A DNA stretch of 9,065 nucleotides, from assembly GCA_021811745.1 (NCBI GenBank), contig JAJZNH010000435.1:1-9065 (forward strand), given 5' to 3'. The DNA is from Acidobacteriota bacterium. GTDB taxonomy: Bacteria > Acidobacteriota > Terriglobia > Terriglobales > Acidobacteriaceae. The position numbers and the translations under genes were made by a program. The notes beneath the pieces are model-generated. The model had not been told where the DNA came from and ran no database searches. It saw only the letters and a program-made list of their open reading frames with translations. This document shows, one piece after another, positions 1 to 5,931 of this stretch (position 1 is the first letter of the stretch; each line of letters begins with the position of its first letter).

Positions 1-1
1 C

Positions 2-736
2 AAGTGGCTGCTGCTGGACCGGCGGATTCATCACGATCCGACCGTAAATATCGAGTCACCCAAGGCATGGAAGGTGCTGCCCAAGTCGCTGGCAGAGCCG
101 GAGGTGGCGGAGATGCTGGAGCGCGCGGGGATGGCGGCCTCGCACCCACAGGCGCGGGCCACGGCGCTGCGCGACCGCGCGATTCTGGAGCTGCTGTACG
201 CGGGTGGACTGCGCGTCTCCGAGGTGACGGCGCTCTCAACCGGCGACCTGAAGCTGGACGTGGGCCGCGTGCAGGTGCGCGGGAAGGGCGACAAGGAACG
301 CATCGTGCCACTGGGGCGCTCTGCGCTCGAGGCTTTGGAAGAATATCTGCGCGAGGGAAGACCGCACCTGGAGCGAATCAGCCCGGCGCGGAAGACTGGC
401 GCTGCGCGGCTGTTTCTTTCGTTGCGGGGAATGCCGCTGACGCGGCAATGGGTGTGGCGGCTGGTGAAGGTAGCAGGCGGCGGCAGCCCGCACCGGCTGC
501 GCCACAGTTGCGCCACACACATGGTGGAGCACGGCGCCGATCTGCGCAGCGTGCAAATGATGCTGGGCCACGCCGACATCTCCACCACGCAGGTGTACAC
601 GCATCTGGCGCTGGGACGGCTGAAGGCCGTGCATCGGCAGCATCACCCCCGCGCGGTGCGGCGGCCGACGACGCAAGACGCGGTACCCGTGCCGGATTCG
701 ACCTTGCCGCACAATCCTCCTGAGGAGGCGGCATGA
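2..736 (+). CDS. xerD: XerD-like tyrosine recombinase, 5' end missing
   Basis: This is a tyrosine site-specific recombinase that would cut and rejoin DNA at dif-like sites, with XerC, to resolve chromosome dimers. The frame is open from base 2, so the gene enters from outside the window; 244 residues are visible and about 50-60 N-terminal residues are missing relative to the usual ~300. The visible part starts at the end of the SAM-like DNA-binding domain ([19 protein letters not shown], the typical XerD linker). The full catalytic set is present, numbered from base 2: Arg71 in GGLRVSE, Lys95 in VRGKGDKER, His164 and Arg167 in HRLRH, His190 in LGHADIS and the nucleophile Tyr199 in QVYTHL (codon 596-598). 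The XerD-like HPRA follows. The tail of about 25 residues after HPRA is Pro/Ala-rich and not conserved. The stop overlaps the xerC start (ATGA). XerD rather than XerC is a judgement from the linker and from having a clear XerC next door. Confidence 0.9.
   Translation, partial: KWLLLDRRIHHDPTVNIESPKAWKVLPKSLAEPEVAEMLERAGMAASHPQARATALRDRAILELLYAGGLRVSEVTALSTGDLKLDVGRVQVRGKGDKERIVPLGRSALEALEEYLREGRPHLERISPARKTGAARLFLSLRGMPLTRQWVWRLVKVAGGGSPHRLRHSCATHMVEHGADLRSVQMMLGHADISTTQVYTHLALGRLKAVHRQHHPRAVRRPTTQDAVPVPDSTLPHNPPEEAA
716..728 (+). promoter_or_regulatory. Hairpin enclosing the xerC ribosome binding site
   Basis: CCTCC (716-720), TGA (721-723) and GGAGG (724-728) form a perfect GC-rich 5-bp stem. 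Its 3' arm is the Shine-Dalgarno of xerC (GAGGAGG 722-728, 4 nt before ATG 733). It lies inside the last codons of the upstream recombinase. Ribosomes finishing that gene would open it, which fits translational coupling of the pair. The sequence is seen; the function is inferred. Confidence 0.45.
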
Positions 737-1749
737 GCACACCCGCTGGTCCGGTGGCCGCGCCCGCGCTCGGCGAGCTGGTGAACGGCTATCTGCGCGT
801 GCTGGCCAATGAGCGCGGCGCCTCTGCACACACGCTGCGCGCCTATCGGCGTGAGCTGCACGGATTTGCGGATTGGTGGATGGCGCACGACGGCGCGGAT
901 GGTTCCGAATTCGGCGTGGAGCGCATTGAGCACACCGACATTCGCGCTTACCTTGGCGCGCTGTATGAGCGCGGATTGTCGAAGGCTTCGGCGGCGCGGG
1001 CGCTGGCGGCCATTCGCAGTTGGTTCAAGTGGCTGGCGCGCACCGGGCGCATCGAGCAGAATGCGGCGGCGCTGGTTGCTACACCGCGGCTGCCCAAGCA
1101 TCTGCCGCGCGTGCCCTCCATCGAGCAGATGAACCGCGTGGTGGACTCGGTGGGCGAAGACGCGGCGAGTTGGCCGGCGCGCGACCGCGCCATCCTCGAA
1201 CTGCTCTACGGATGTGGCATCCGCAATGCCGAACTGACGGGGCTGAACCTCGAGGACATTCACTGGGCCAACGAGGCCATTCTCGTGCGCGGCAAGGGCC
1301 AAAAGCAGCGCTACGTGCCGCTGGGCGACGCGGCGGCCCAGGCGCTGCGCGCGTACCTCAAGGAGCGGATGGCGCTGCTGGCTGCTGCAGGCGAACCGTT
1401 GGGAGCCGGGACGCCGGCCCTCTTTGTGAATCTGCGACTGCGCGGCCTGGGCGAGGCCGCGGCAGCGGGCAAGCCGGGCGCCGCAAAGGCCGGACAGGCA
1501 CGGCTGACTACGCGCAGCGTGGGCCGCATCGTCAAGCGCATCGCCATCCTGCGCGGGCTTTCGTCCGACGTGCATCCACACACCCTGCGCCACGCCTTCG
1601 GCACGCATCTGCTGGAGGAGGGCGCCGACCTGCGCGCTATCCAGGAGTTGCTGGGCCATGAACGGCTCTCGACCACGCAGCGCTATACGCAACTGACTAC
1701 CGCGCAGTTGACCGAGGTCTACGACCGCACGCATCCGCGGGCAAAGTAG
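733..1749 (+). CDS. xerC: XerC-like tyrosine recombinase
   Basis: This is a complete 338-residue tyrosine recombinase, the expected partner of the upstream XerD-like protein in dimer resolution at the replication terminus. The N-terminal SAM-like core-binding domain spans about residues 11-115 ([20 protein letters not shown] at 30-49). The catalytic domain follows, with Arg164 (GIRNAEL), Lys188 (VRGKGQKQR), His283 and Arg286 (HTLRH), His309 (LLGHERLS) and nucleophile Tyr318 (TTQRYTQL). It ends in YDRTHPRAK, the usual XerC C-terminus. An Ala/Gly/Lys-rich insertion of about 20 residues (237-256) sits before the HxxR box, making it longer than the usual ~300. The start is ATG 733, with GAGGAGG 4 nt upstream, overlapping the previous stop by 4 nt. 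Adjacent, coupled xerD-xerC differs from E. coli, where the genes are separate. It is unlikely to be a phage integrase because it lacks an excisionase neighbour and keeps XerC hallmarks. Confidence 0.92.
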   Translation: MSTPAGPVAAPALGELVNGYLRVLANERGASAHTLRAYRRELHGFADWWMAHDGADGSEFGVERIEHTDIRAYLGALYERGLSKASAARALAAIRSWFKWLARTGRIEQNAAALVATPRLPKHLPRVPSIEQMNRVVDSVGEDAASWPARDRAILELLYGCGIRNAELTGLNLEDIHWANEAILVRGKGQKQRYVPLGDAAAQALRAYLKERMALLAAAGEPLGAGTPALFVNLRLRGLGEAAAAGKPGAAKAGQARLTTRSVGRIVKRIAILRGLSSDVHPHTLRHAFGTHLLEEGADLRAIQELLGHERLSTTQRYTQLTTAQLTEVYDRTHPRAK

Positions 1750-1909
1750 GGCGGGGGAACCGGCTTTCGGCTGACCTTTGGCCTCACTGTCTGCTCGACA
1801 CGGAGGCGACGGAAGCCGATCCTTGGGAATGCAGCTCAGCCACGGGCCGGATAGACTTGCCAAGGCAGGGGATTGCGCCCAGGACCGATGGGATTGGAGA
1901 ATCGAACGC

Positions 1910-2500
1910 ATGATCGCTCATCTGCGCGGCAAGCTAATTCATAAGGAGCCCGGCCAGGCCATCGTCGAGGCCGGCGGCGTGGGCTACGACGTCGCTATCT
2001 CAGTCCCGACGTTCACGGCACTGCCGGCGGTGGGCGCGGAAGCCGCGCTGCACATTCACACTCAGGTGAGCGACGATCAAATTGCGCTCTTCGGCTTCCT
2101 CGACCGCGAAGAGAAACGGCTCTTCGAACGACTGATTACGGTCAGCGCCGTGGGGCCAAAACTGGCCATCAAAATTCTCAGCGGGCTGGCCGTGGAGCGC
2201 ACGGTGCAGGCCATCCGCGGGCAGGATCACGCGCAGTTGACGCGCATTCCCGGCGTGGGCAAAAAGCTGGCTGAGCGGCTGGTGGTGGAGCTCAAGGACA
2301 AGCTGGACGACTTTGCCGTAGCACCCGCGCCGCAGACCGTCGAGGGCGCGGCGGTCGAAGACGTGCTTTCAGCGCTCGTCAATCTGGGCTATCAGCGTGC
2401 GGCGGCAGAGAAGGCCATCGAGCAAGCTGTGAACAAAGACAGGACGCTGGCCGGGGACTTCGATGGGCTGTTTCGCGGGGCGCTGAAGGTGATTCGGTGA
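1910..2500 (+). CDS. ruvA: Holliday junction branch migration protein RuvA
   Basis: RuvA binds four-way DNA junctions as a tetramer and loads the RuvB helicase for branch migration. The product is 196 residues, close to the usual ~200. The start ATG 1910 gives the canonical MIAHLRGKL N-terminus and has GGAGA (1896-1900) 9 nt upstream. The longer frame from 1778 would add 44 unconserved residues, so I reject it. Domain I (OB fold) covers about 1-62 and includes the family signature VEAGGVGYDV. Domain II contains two helix-hairpin-helix motifs, ITVSAVGPKLAIKIL (76-90) and TRIPGVGKKLAERLV (111-125). An acidic/Pro linker at about 132-147 leads to domain III (148-196), which contacts RuvB (ALVNLGYQRAAAEKAI). 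Neither ruvB nor ruvC lies next to it. The 160 nt after xerC (1750-1909) show no clear terminator or promoter. Confidence 0.96.
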   Translation: MIAHLRGKLIHKEPGQAIVEAGGVGYDVAISVPTFTALPAVGAEAALHIHTQVSDDQIALFGFLDREEKRLFERLITVSAVGPKLAIKILSGLAVERTVQAIRGQDHAQLTRIPGVGKKLAERLVVELKDKLDDFAVAPAPQTVEGAAVEDVLSALVNLGYQRAAAEKAIEQAVNKDRTLAGDFDGLFRGALKVIR

Positions 2501-2530
2501 AGACTGGCGCGACGCTCCCTGCTCCGTTGT

Positions 2531-2560
2531 TTGGAATGCCAGCGGCTCACGAAATATAGT
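2531..2560 (+). promoter_or_regulatory. Candidate sigma70-type promoter, leaderless
   Basis: TTGGAA (2531-2536) and TATAGT (2555-2560) are separated by 18 nt, matching 4/6 and 5/6 of the consensus. The -10 ends 6 nt before ATG 2567, so transcription would begin at about the A of the start codon. No Shine-Dalgarno lies before that ATG, which fits a leaderless message. Confidence 0.5.
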
Positions 2561-2566
2561 TGATAC

Positions 2567-3397
2567 ATGCGCGCGCCGACTCCGACAGTTCCGATGCTGG
2601 AGCCTGGCCCTCCGATGCACAGGAGAGTACTCCGTCGCATCAAGAGCGCTTTCCTGCAGTTCGGGCTTACCTACCGGCTTTACCTCAGAGTCAAATACGG
2701 CACGGACACCGCCTCCTTGCGTCCCCCTGCAAAGGAAGACCTTCCCAACCGGGTCCTCCAGACTCACGCCGAATGGCGCGGCGCCGTGCGCGAAGCGATG
2801 CGCCTCCATCTGCCTCTGCACCGGGCCGAAGAAAAGAATTGGGATCACCTCGCCGCCGTGCGTGCCATTGCCAGCGCCAAAGCAAGATCGGCGCGTGTGC
2901 TGGACGCCGGCGCCGAATTCTATAGCAACGTACTCCCAGCTCTGTTCGCTTATGGATTCCGCGACTTATACGGCGTCAATCTTTCTTTCACTGCACCCGC
3001 CCGGAGAGGTCCCATCCGCTACCTGCCCGGAGACATCACCCGCACCGAATTTCCCGATTCTTTCTTCGATGCCATTACCTGCATGAGCGTCATTGAGCAC
3101 GGGGTCCACATCGGGGATTATTTTCGCGAAATGTTCCGTATCTTGAAGCCGGACGGAATTCTCATCACGTCCACCGACTACTATCCGGAACGGATCGATA
3201 CTGCGGGCAAGGTCGCGCATGGAGCGCCGATTAAGATCTTTTCAAAAACTGAAATCGAAGAAATGCTCGGCCTCGCATACGAGTGTGGATTTAAACCCAC
3301 CGCGGAGATCGATTTGGAATGCAGTGAACGGCCAGTACGCTGGAATGCGTACGACCTCGATTTCACCTTCCTGATCTTTACCCTCCGCAAGCCATAA
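2567..3397 (+). CDS. Class I SAM-dependent methyltransferase, substrate unknown
   Basis: This is a 276-residue cytoplasmic protein with a Rossmann methyltransferase domain in its second half. Motif I is at 111-122, VLDAGAEFYSNV. It keeps VLDxG but lacks the usual GxGxG loop, so SAM binding may differ from the textbook form. Further elements are YLPGDITRTEFPDSFFDAI (152-170, motif II/III region), the post-II segment CMSVIEHGVH (172-181) and REMFRILKPDGILITSTDYY (187-206), typical of the Methyltransf_11 type. The first ~90 residues are basic and unassigned. No membrane segment is obvious. The start ATG 2567 is chosen because a good -10 ends 6 nt upstream (leaderless); internal Met codons at 2594 and 2615 are alternatives, neither with a good ribosome site. 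The gene stands alone between ruvA and a DUF2461 gene, so context gives no substrate. It is slightly less GC-rich than the genes before it. Confidence 0.8.
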   Translation: MRAPTPTVPMLEPGPPMHRRVLRRIKSAFLQFGLTYRLYLRVKYGTDTASLRPPAKEDLPNRVLQTHAEWRGAVREAMRLHLPLHRAEEKNWDHLAAVRAIASAKARSARVLDAGAEFYSNVLPALFAYGFRDLYGVNLSFTAPARRGPIRYLPGDITRTEFPDSFFDAITCMSVIEHGVHIGDYFREMFRILKPDGILITSTDYYPERIDTAGKVAHGAPIKIFSKTEIEEMLGLAYECGFKPTAEIDLECSERPVRWNAYDLDFTFLIFTLRKP

Positions 3398-3436
3398 CTC
3401 CCTAGTCGCATCCGGGGCTTTTGCACGATCTCGCGA

Positions 3437-3442
3437 TACACT
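3437..3442 (+). promoter_or_regulatory. Candidate -10 element (TACACT) for the DUF2461 gene
   Basis: GATACACT ends 6 nt before GTG 3449 and 9 nt before ATG 3452. No good -35 and no Shine-Dalgarno are visible. The same hexamer recurs before other genes in the window (see findings), which is the main support. Confidence 0.35.
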
Positions 3443-3451
3443 TCCCCTGTG

Positions 3452-4189
3452 ATGAACAGCAAACTGAACCCTGCTCTAGCTGTCCCCTACTTCCGTCCTG
3501 AAGCCCTCACCTTCCTGCGCAACCTCGCTCGCCACAATGACCGCGCGTGGTTCCAGCCGCGCAAGGCCGCGTTCGAGGCGGAGCTTAAGGAGCCGATGCT
3601 CGCCGTCATCCGCAAGGTGACCGATGCAATGGTGGACTTTGCGCCTAGTTTTGTGCGCCCGGCGGAGAAGTGCCTGTTCCGGATCTATCGCGATACACGC
3701 TTCAGCGCCAACAAGCAGCCCTACAAGACGCTCGTGGCAGCGTGGTGGTCGCACCAGCGGTTGGAGAAGACCTCGGGGGCAGGCTACTACTTCCACGTGA
3801 GCCCCAAGGAAGTGATCATCGCCGCCGGAGCCTACATGCCCGAGAAGGATCAATTAGCCCAAATTCGCTACTGGATGCTTGACCATCACGAAGAGTTCCG
3901 CAAGCTGCTCAAGAAACCCGCCGTGCGGCGCACGTTCGAGGAGTTCGAAGGCAATGCACTCACCCGCCCGCCAAAGGGCTTTCCCAGCGAGCATCCGGCC
4001 ATGGATCTGATCCGCTGCCGGCAATGGGGGCTGGCCGCCACGCTGCCGACGGCCGTGGCGCTGAAGAAGGATTTCGCGGCCAGGCTGATTCGATCTTTCA
4101 GAATCGCCACACCGATGGTGGACGCGCTGAATACGCCCATCACCTCTGCCCAAGCGCCTAAAAAGCGGGTGCTTTTCGGTCTGAGATAG
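3452..4189 (+). CDS. DUF2461 (TIGR02453 family) protein
   Basis: This is a 245-residue soluble protein of the DUF2461/TIGR02453 family, whose biochemical function is not established. Family features are visible: the N-terminal stretch FRPEALTFLRNLARHNDRAWF (about 14-34), in which most of these proteins carry an F..L..N..R.WF pattern; the core FRIYRDTRFSANKQPYKT (about 75-92); and GYYFHVSP (about 110-117), followed by a helical C-terminal half with the motif PKGFPSEHP. Length agrees with the family (about 220-240). ATG 3452 is preceded directly by in-frame GTG 3449, so the start could be either; neither has a Shine-Dalgarno, and a TACACT -10 just upstream suggests a leaderless mRNA. It is transcribed alone, with 54 nt before it and a long non-coding stretch after it. 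No signal peptide or membrane span is seen. Confidence 0.85.
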   Translation: MNSKLNPALAVPYFRPEALTFLRNLARHNDRAWFQPRKAAFEAELKEPMLAVIRKVTDAMVDFAPSFVRPAEKCLFRIYRDTRFSANKQPYKTLVAAWWSHQRLEKTSGAGYYFHVSPKEVIIAAGAYMPEKDQLAQIRYWMLDHHEEFRKLLKKPAVRRTFEEFEGNALTRPPKGFPSEHPAMDLIRCRQWGLAATLPTAVALKKDFAARLIRSFRIATPMVDALNTPITSAQAPKKRVLFGLR

Positions 4190-4263
4190 ACGCTCCGCAC
4201 GGCAATGGTGCGATTCGCATGGCGAGAAGAATTGGAGTGTATCCGTACGCTCGGAAGGCTCCA

Positions 4264-4336
4264 AAAGGCCGAAAAACCAAGGAATATCGGCAATACTGGC
4301 AGAAAAACCCAAGAAAACTGTGGAAAATCGGCCTTT
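4264..4336. repeat. 9-bp inverted repeat flanking A-rich direct repeats
   Basis: AAAGGCCGA (4264-4272) and its exact reverse complement TCGGCCTTT (4328-4336) flank 55 nt. Inside, GAAAAACCAAGGAA (4271-4284) and GAAAAACCCAAGAAAA (4302-4317) repeat about 31 nt apart, roughly three helical turns. This could form a long-looped stem, or a curved A-tract region upstream of the HU promoter. Confidence 0.5.
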
Positions 4337-4341
4337 CTACC

Positions 4342-4371
4342 TTGACTTTGCCTGTCCGAAAGCTGCATTGT
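4342..4371 (+). promoter_or_regulatory. Candidate promoter for the HU gene
   Basis: TTGACT (4342-4347) matches 5/6 of the -35 consensus. CATTGT (4366-4371), 18 nt on, is a weak -10 that keeps the A2 and T6 positions. It would give a 5' UTR of about 145 nt, which includes the hairpins at 4448-4501. Confidence is low because of the weak -10. Confidence 0.35.
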
Positions 4372-4481
4372 AACCATCGGCAGGGTTCTTCGAAGCCGCA
4401 TGAATAGAGGGTTTTCTGCAAATTGACCCAACGGCGCATCCCCTCTCATGCGGTGCGCATCTCGCGGCGGAAGCCCGTCAA

Positions 4482-4501
4482 CTCAGGCAGCCCTGAGGGC
4501 T
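4482..4501 (+). promoter_or_regulatory. Two mutually exclusive hairpins just before the HU ribosome site
   Basis: CTCAGG (4482-4487) can pair with CCTGAG (4492-4497) around the loop CAGC. Alternatively AGCCC (4489-4493) pairs with GGGCT (4497-4501) around TGA. Only one can form at a time. They lie 8 nt upstream of AAGGAGA, so they could influence ribosome access. The pairing is read from sequence; regulation is a guess. Confidence 0.3.
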
Positions 4502-4521
4502 CGCCCACAAGGAGAATAGTA

Positions 4522-4818
4522 ATGGCAACTGGAATGACCAAGACCGCTTTGACCCGGCATATGGCCGAGAAGCTCGAACTCACTAACAAGCAAGCCGCGG
4601 CCTTCCTCGATCTCCTCGCGGAGACCGCCATCAAGGAGACCAAGAAGAACGGCGTCTTCGTAATCCCCGGCATCGGCCGCCTGGTAAAGGCGGAGCGCAA
4701 AGCCCGCATCGGGCGCAACCCGCAGACCGGCGAAGCCATCAAAATCAAGGCCAAGACCGTGGTCAAATTCCGCGTGGCCAAGTCCGCCAAGGACGTGATT
4801 GCCCCTACGAGGAAGTAG
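4522..4818 (+). CDS. hup: HU-family nucleoid-associated DNA-binding protein
   Basis: This is a 98-residue HU/IHF-family histone-like protein that would bend and compact DNA as a dimer. The N-terminal helical dimerisation part (TKTALTRHMAEKLELTNKQA, 6-25) leads to the beta-arm: VFVIPGIGRLVKAERKARIG (45-64) and RNPQTGEAIKI (65-75), matching the family signature GFGxF...R.GRNPxTGE. The C-terminus is Lys-rich. Compared with E. coli HU (90 residues) it has about 4-5 extra N-terminal residues and a short basic tail. The start ATG 4522 has AAGGAGA 6 nt upstream; the in-frame extension to 4423 adds 33 unconserved residues and is rejected. The Lys-dense composition resembles acidobacterial HU proteins (recollection, not searched). 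It is monocistronic: a long leader precedes it and a strong hairpin follows 30 nt after the stop. Confidence 0.95.
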   Translation: MATGMTKTALTRHMAEKLELTNKQAAAFLDLLAETAIKETKKNGVFVIPGIGRLVKAERKARIGRNPQTGEAIKIKAKTVVKFRVAKSAKDVIAPTRK

Positions 4819-4848
4819 CTTTTCTGCTCGCCTCAAGCGGAACACTCG

Positions 4849-4887
4849 AATGCCAAAGGGAGAGCTTTGCGCTCTCCCTTTGGCGTT
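4849..4887 (+). terminator. Strong hairpin terminator after the HU gene
   Basis: GCCAAAGGGAGAGC (4852-4865) and GCTCTCCCTTTGGC (4871-4884) form a perfect 14-bp stem with loop TTTGC. The stem extends to 4849-4887 through one U-G and two A-U pairs. The following GTTTGT is only a weak U tract. Because it sits between convergent genes it may stop transcription from both sides. Confidence 0.8.
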
Positions 4888-4968
4888 TGTGGAGTGTGCG
4901 CGCCCGCTTTGCATTTGCTGGCAGATATCGGATCTGGAGTTGGCAGCGATTCAAGCCGACGGATGGCG

Positions 4969-5724
4969 CTACGCAGCCGCCGGCCCGTTGACCGCATTGT
5001 TCATGGCAAAGGCGCGCACCACCAGGGAAATGCCGAAGCTGACCAGCAGAGCCTTGATCATCAGCAGGTTGTCGTAGCGCCATGAGAAACACGCGAAGAC
5101 GATGAAGATGCCGATAGGATTGATCTCTGTGAGCAAGGCGATGGGCCAGTGGGGCTTGCGGCCGGCGGCCGGCAGGTTGGAGCGAAGACGTGGAAAAAGG
5201 CGCGGCACCGCATGAAGATATTGCCGGTAAGGTTCGCCGAGGCGGCCCTCCAAGAATGCTTCTTCGCCCAGGATCAGGCGCAGGTAAAAGAACGTGACCA
5301 GCGGCAAGGTAAACAGCGCGCCGGTGGGCGGCATGAGCAGCGAGATGGCAGCCATCATGCACCAAGCGCCAACGTAGAGCGGATTGCGCATAAACCGGTA
5401 GGGGCCGTCAGCCATTAACGCGCCAGCCTGCATCTGGGGGTGGTGGATGGTAGAGTAGCCTAAATAGGCCGCACCCCACACACGCAGCAGCGCACCCAGA
5501 CCTGCAACGAGCGCGGCGAAAACAATCACCACAGCGGCGGAAGAGGCAAAGCTGACGAGGCCCAGCCGGCTCAAGTTGAGCGCCAGCCATTCCAGAAGCG
5601 AGATGCGCGGTGCGAATTCCGCCGAAGGAACCCAACTCCTGGCCCAGGGCGCCCAAAAGCCTATCACAACGAGAACGACCTGAATCCCCAGCCGCAGACG
5701 AAACTCGATCGCGCTTGCCCGCAT
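4969..5724 (-). CDS. Isoprenylcysteine carboxyl methyltransferase (ICMT)-like membrane protein
   Basis: This is a 251-residue inner-membrane protein of the ICMT/PEMT-like family: SAM-dependent methyltransferases with the active site in a membrane-embedded helical bundle. Bacterial members mostly have unknown acceptors, since prenylated proteins are not expected. The SAM-binding signature is clear: DGPYRFMRNPLYVG (106-119, RNP in place of the common RHP), then GEEAFLEGRLG (153-163) and EPYRQYLHAVPRLFP (164-178). Hydrophobic segments are at about 13-27, 62-81, 119-133, 136-152, 204-213 and 222-239. About 70 C-terminal residues beyond VPRLFP form two further hydrophobic stretches not found in the minimal family, so the protein is longer than many bacterial ICMT-like proteins (~150-200). 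The start is ATG at 5724-5722, with GGAG (5734-5731) 6 nt upstream. It is convergent with the HU gene and divergent from mnmE. Confidence 0.82.
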   Translation of the reverse strand: MRASAIEFRLRLGIQVVLVVIGFWAPWARSWVPSAEFAPRISLLEWLALNLSRLGLVSFASSAAVVIVFAALVAGLGALLRVWGAAYLGYSTIHHPQMQAGALMADGPYRFMRNPLYVGAWCMMAAISLLMPPTGALFTLPLVTFFYLRLILGEEAFLEGRLGEPYRQYLHAVPRLFPRLRSNLPAAGRKPHWPIALLTEINPIGIFIVFACFSWRYDNLLMIKALLVSFGISLVVRAFAMNNAVNGPAAA

Positions 5725-5742
5725 TCTCTACTCCGTTCCCGG

Positions 5743-5748
5743 AGTGTA
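5743..5748 (-). promoter_or_regulatory. Candidate -10 element (TACACT) for the ICMT-like gene
   Basis: On the minus strand GATACACTCC lies 18 nt before the ATG, leaving room for a short leader that carries GGAG. No convincing -35 is visible at 17-18 nt. The 10-mer GGAGTGTATC (5741-5750) is identical to 4234-4243. Confidence 0.35.
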
Positions 5749-5931
5749 TCACTCGGCTCGACCACGGCGGCGGAATGCGCCCTAGAGATGCTATCGCCGG
5801 CCGTCTGCCGGAACGCTCGACCGACACGTGCCGCCGTCCTACTACTCCACGAAGCGAACTCCGGGAAGGAAATCCCAATGCGTAGCCTCGCCGGCGCGCC
5901 AGATGGCGAGCCTCTACACTGTTTGCAGAGT

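Larger units (their letters stand above)
4190..4521 (+). other. 332-nt non-coding leader region before the HU gene
   Basis: There is no convincing gene here. The stretch holds a small palindrome TGCGA-T-TCGCA (4209-4219), a minus-strand TACACT (4241-4236), an A-rich block with two related GAAAAACC repeats (4271-4317) inside a 9-bp inverted repeat, a candidate promoter (TTGACT at 4342), the hairpin ATGCG-GTG-CGCAT (4448-4460), a pair of overlapping hairpins (4482-4501) and the HU ribosome site AAGGAGA (4509-4515). A 62-codon basic frame at 4219-4407 has no ribosome site and no recognisable family, so I do not call it. Confidence 0.6.

Noticed and set aside
2..1749. The two Xer recombinases as the integrase of the island after mnmE
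   Set aside because: They are 5.5 kb away, separated by housekeeping genes (ruvA, HU, mnmE), and carry XerC/XerD hallmarks; they belong to the core chromosome.
643..1911. 422-codon open frame on the minus strand opposite xerC
   Set aside because: It is a GC-rich shadow frame: Arg/Gln/His-rich, no family features, and directly opposite a gene with a complete set of catalytic residues.
4161..4176. AAAAGC-GGGT-GCTTTT hairpin at the end of the DUF2461 gene as a terminator
   Set aside because: It lies inside the coding sequence, the stem is only 6 bp and AT-rich, and it is followed by CGG rather than a T run.
4219..4407. 62-codon basic open frame before the HU gene
   Set aside because: It has no ribosome site and no recognisable motif, and it runs through the A-rich repeats; its Lys/Arg content reflects the A-rich DNA.
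5730..5745. ACTCC-N6-GGAGT inverted repeat hiding the ICMT ribosome site
   Set aside because: The distal arm overlaps the proposed -10 TACACT on the minus strand, so it would probably not be in the transcript; the two readings conflict and the 5-bp arms are weak.
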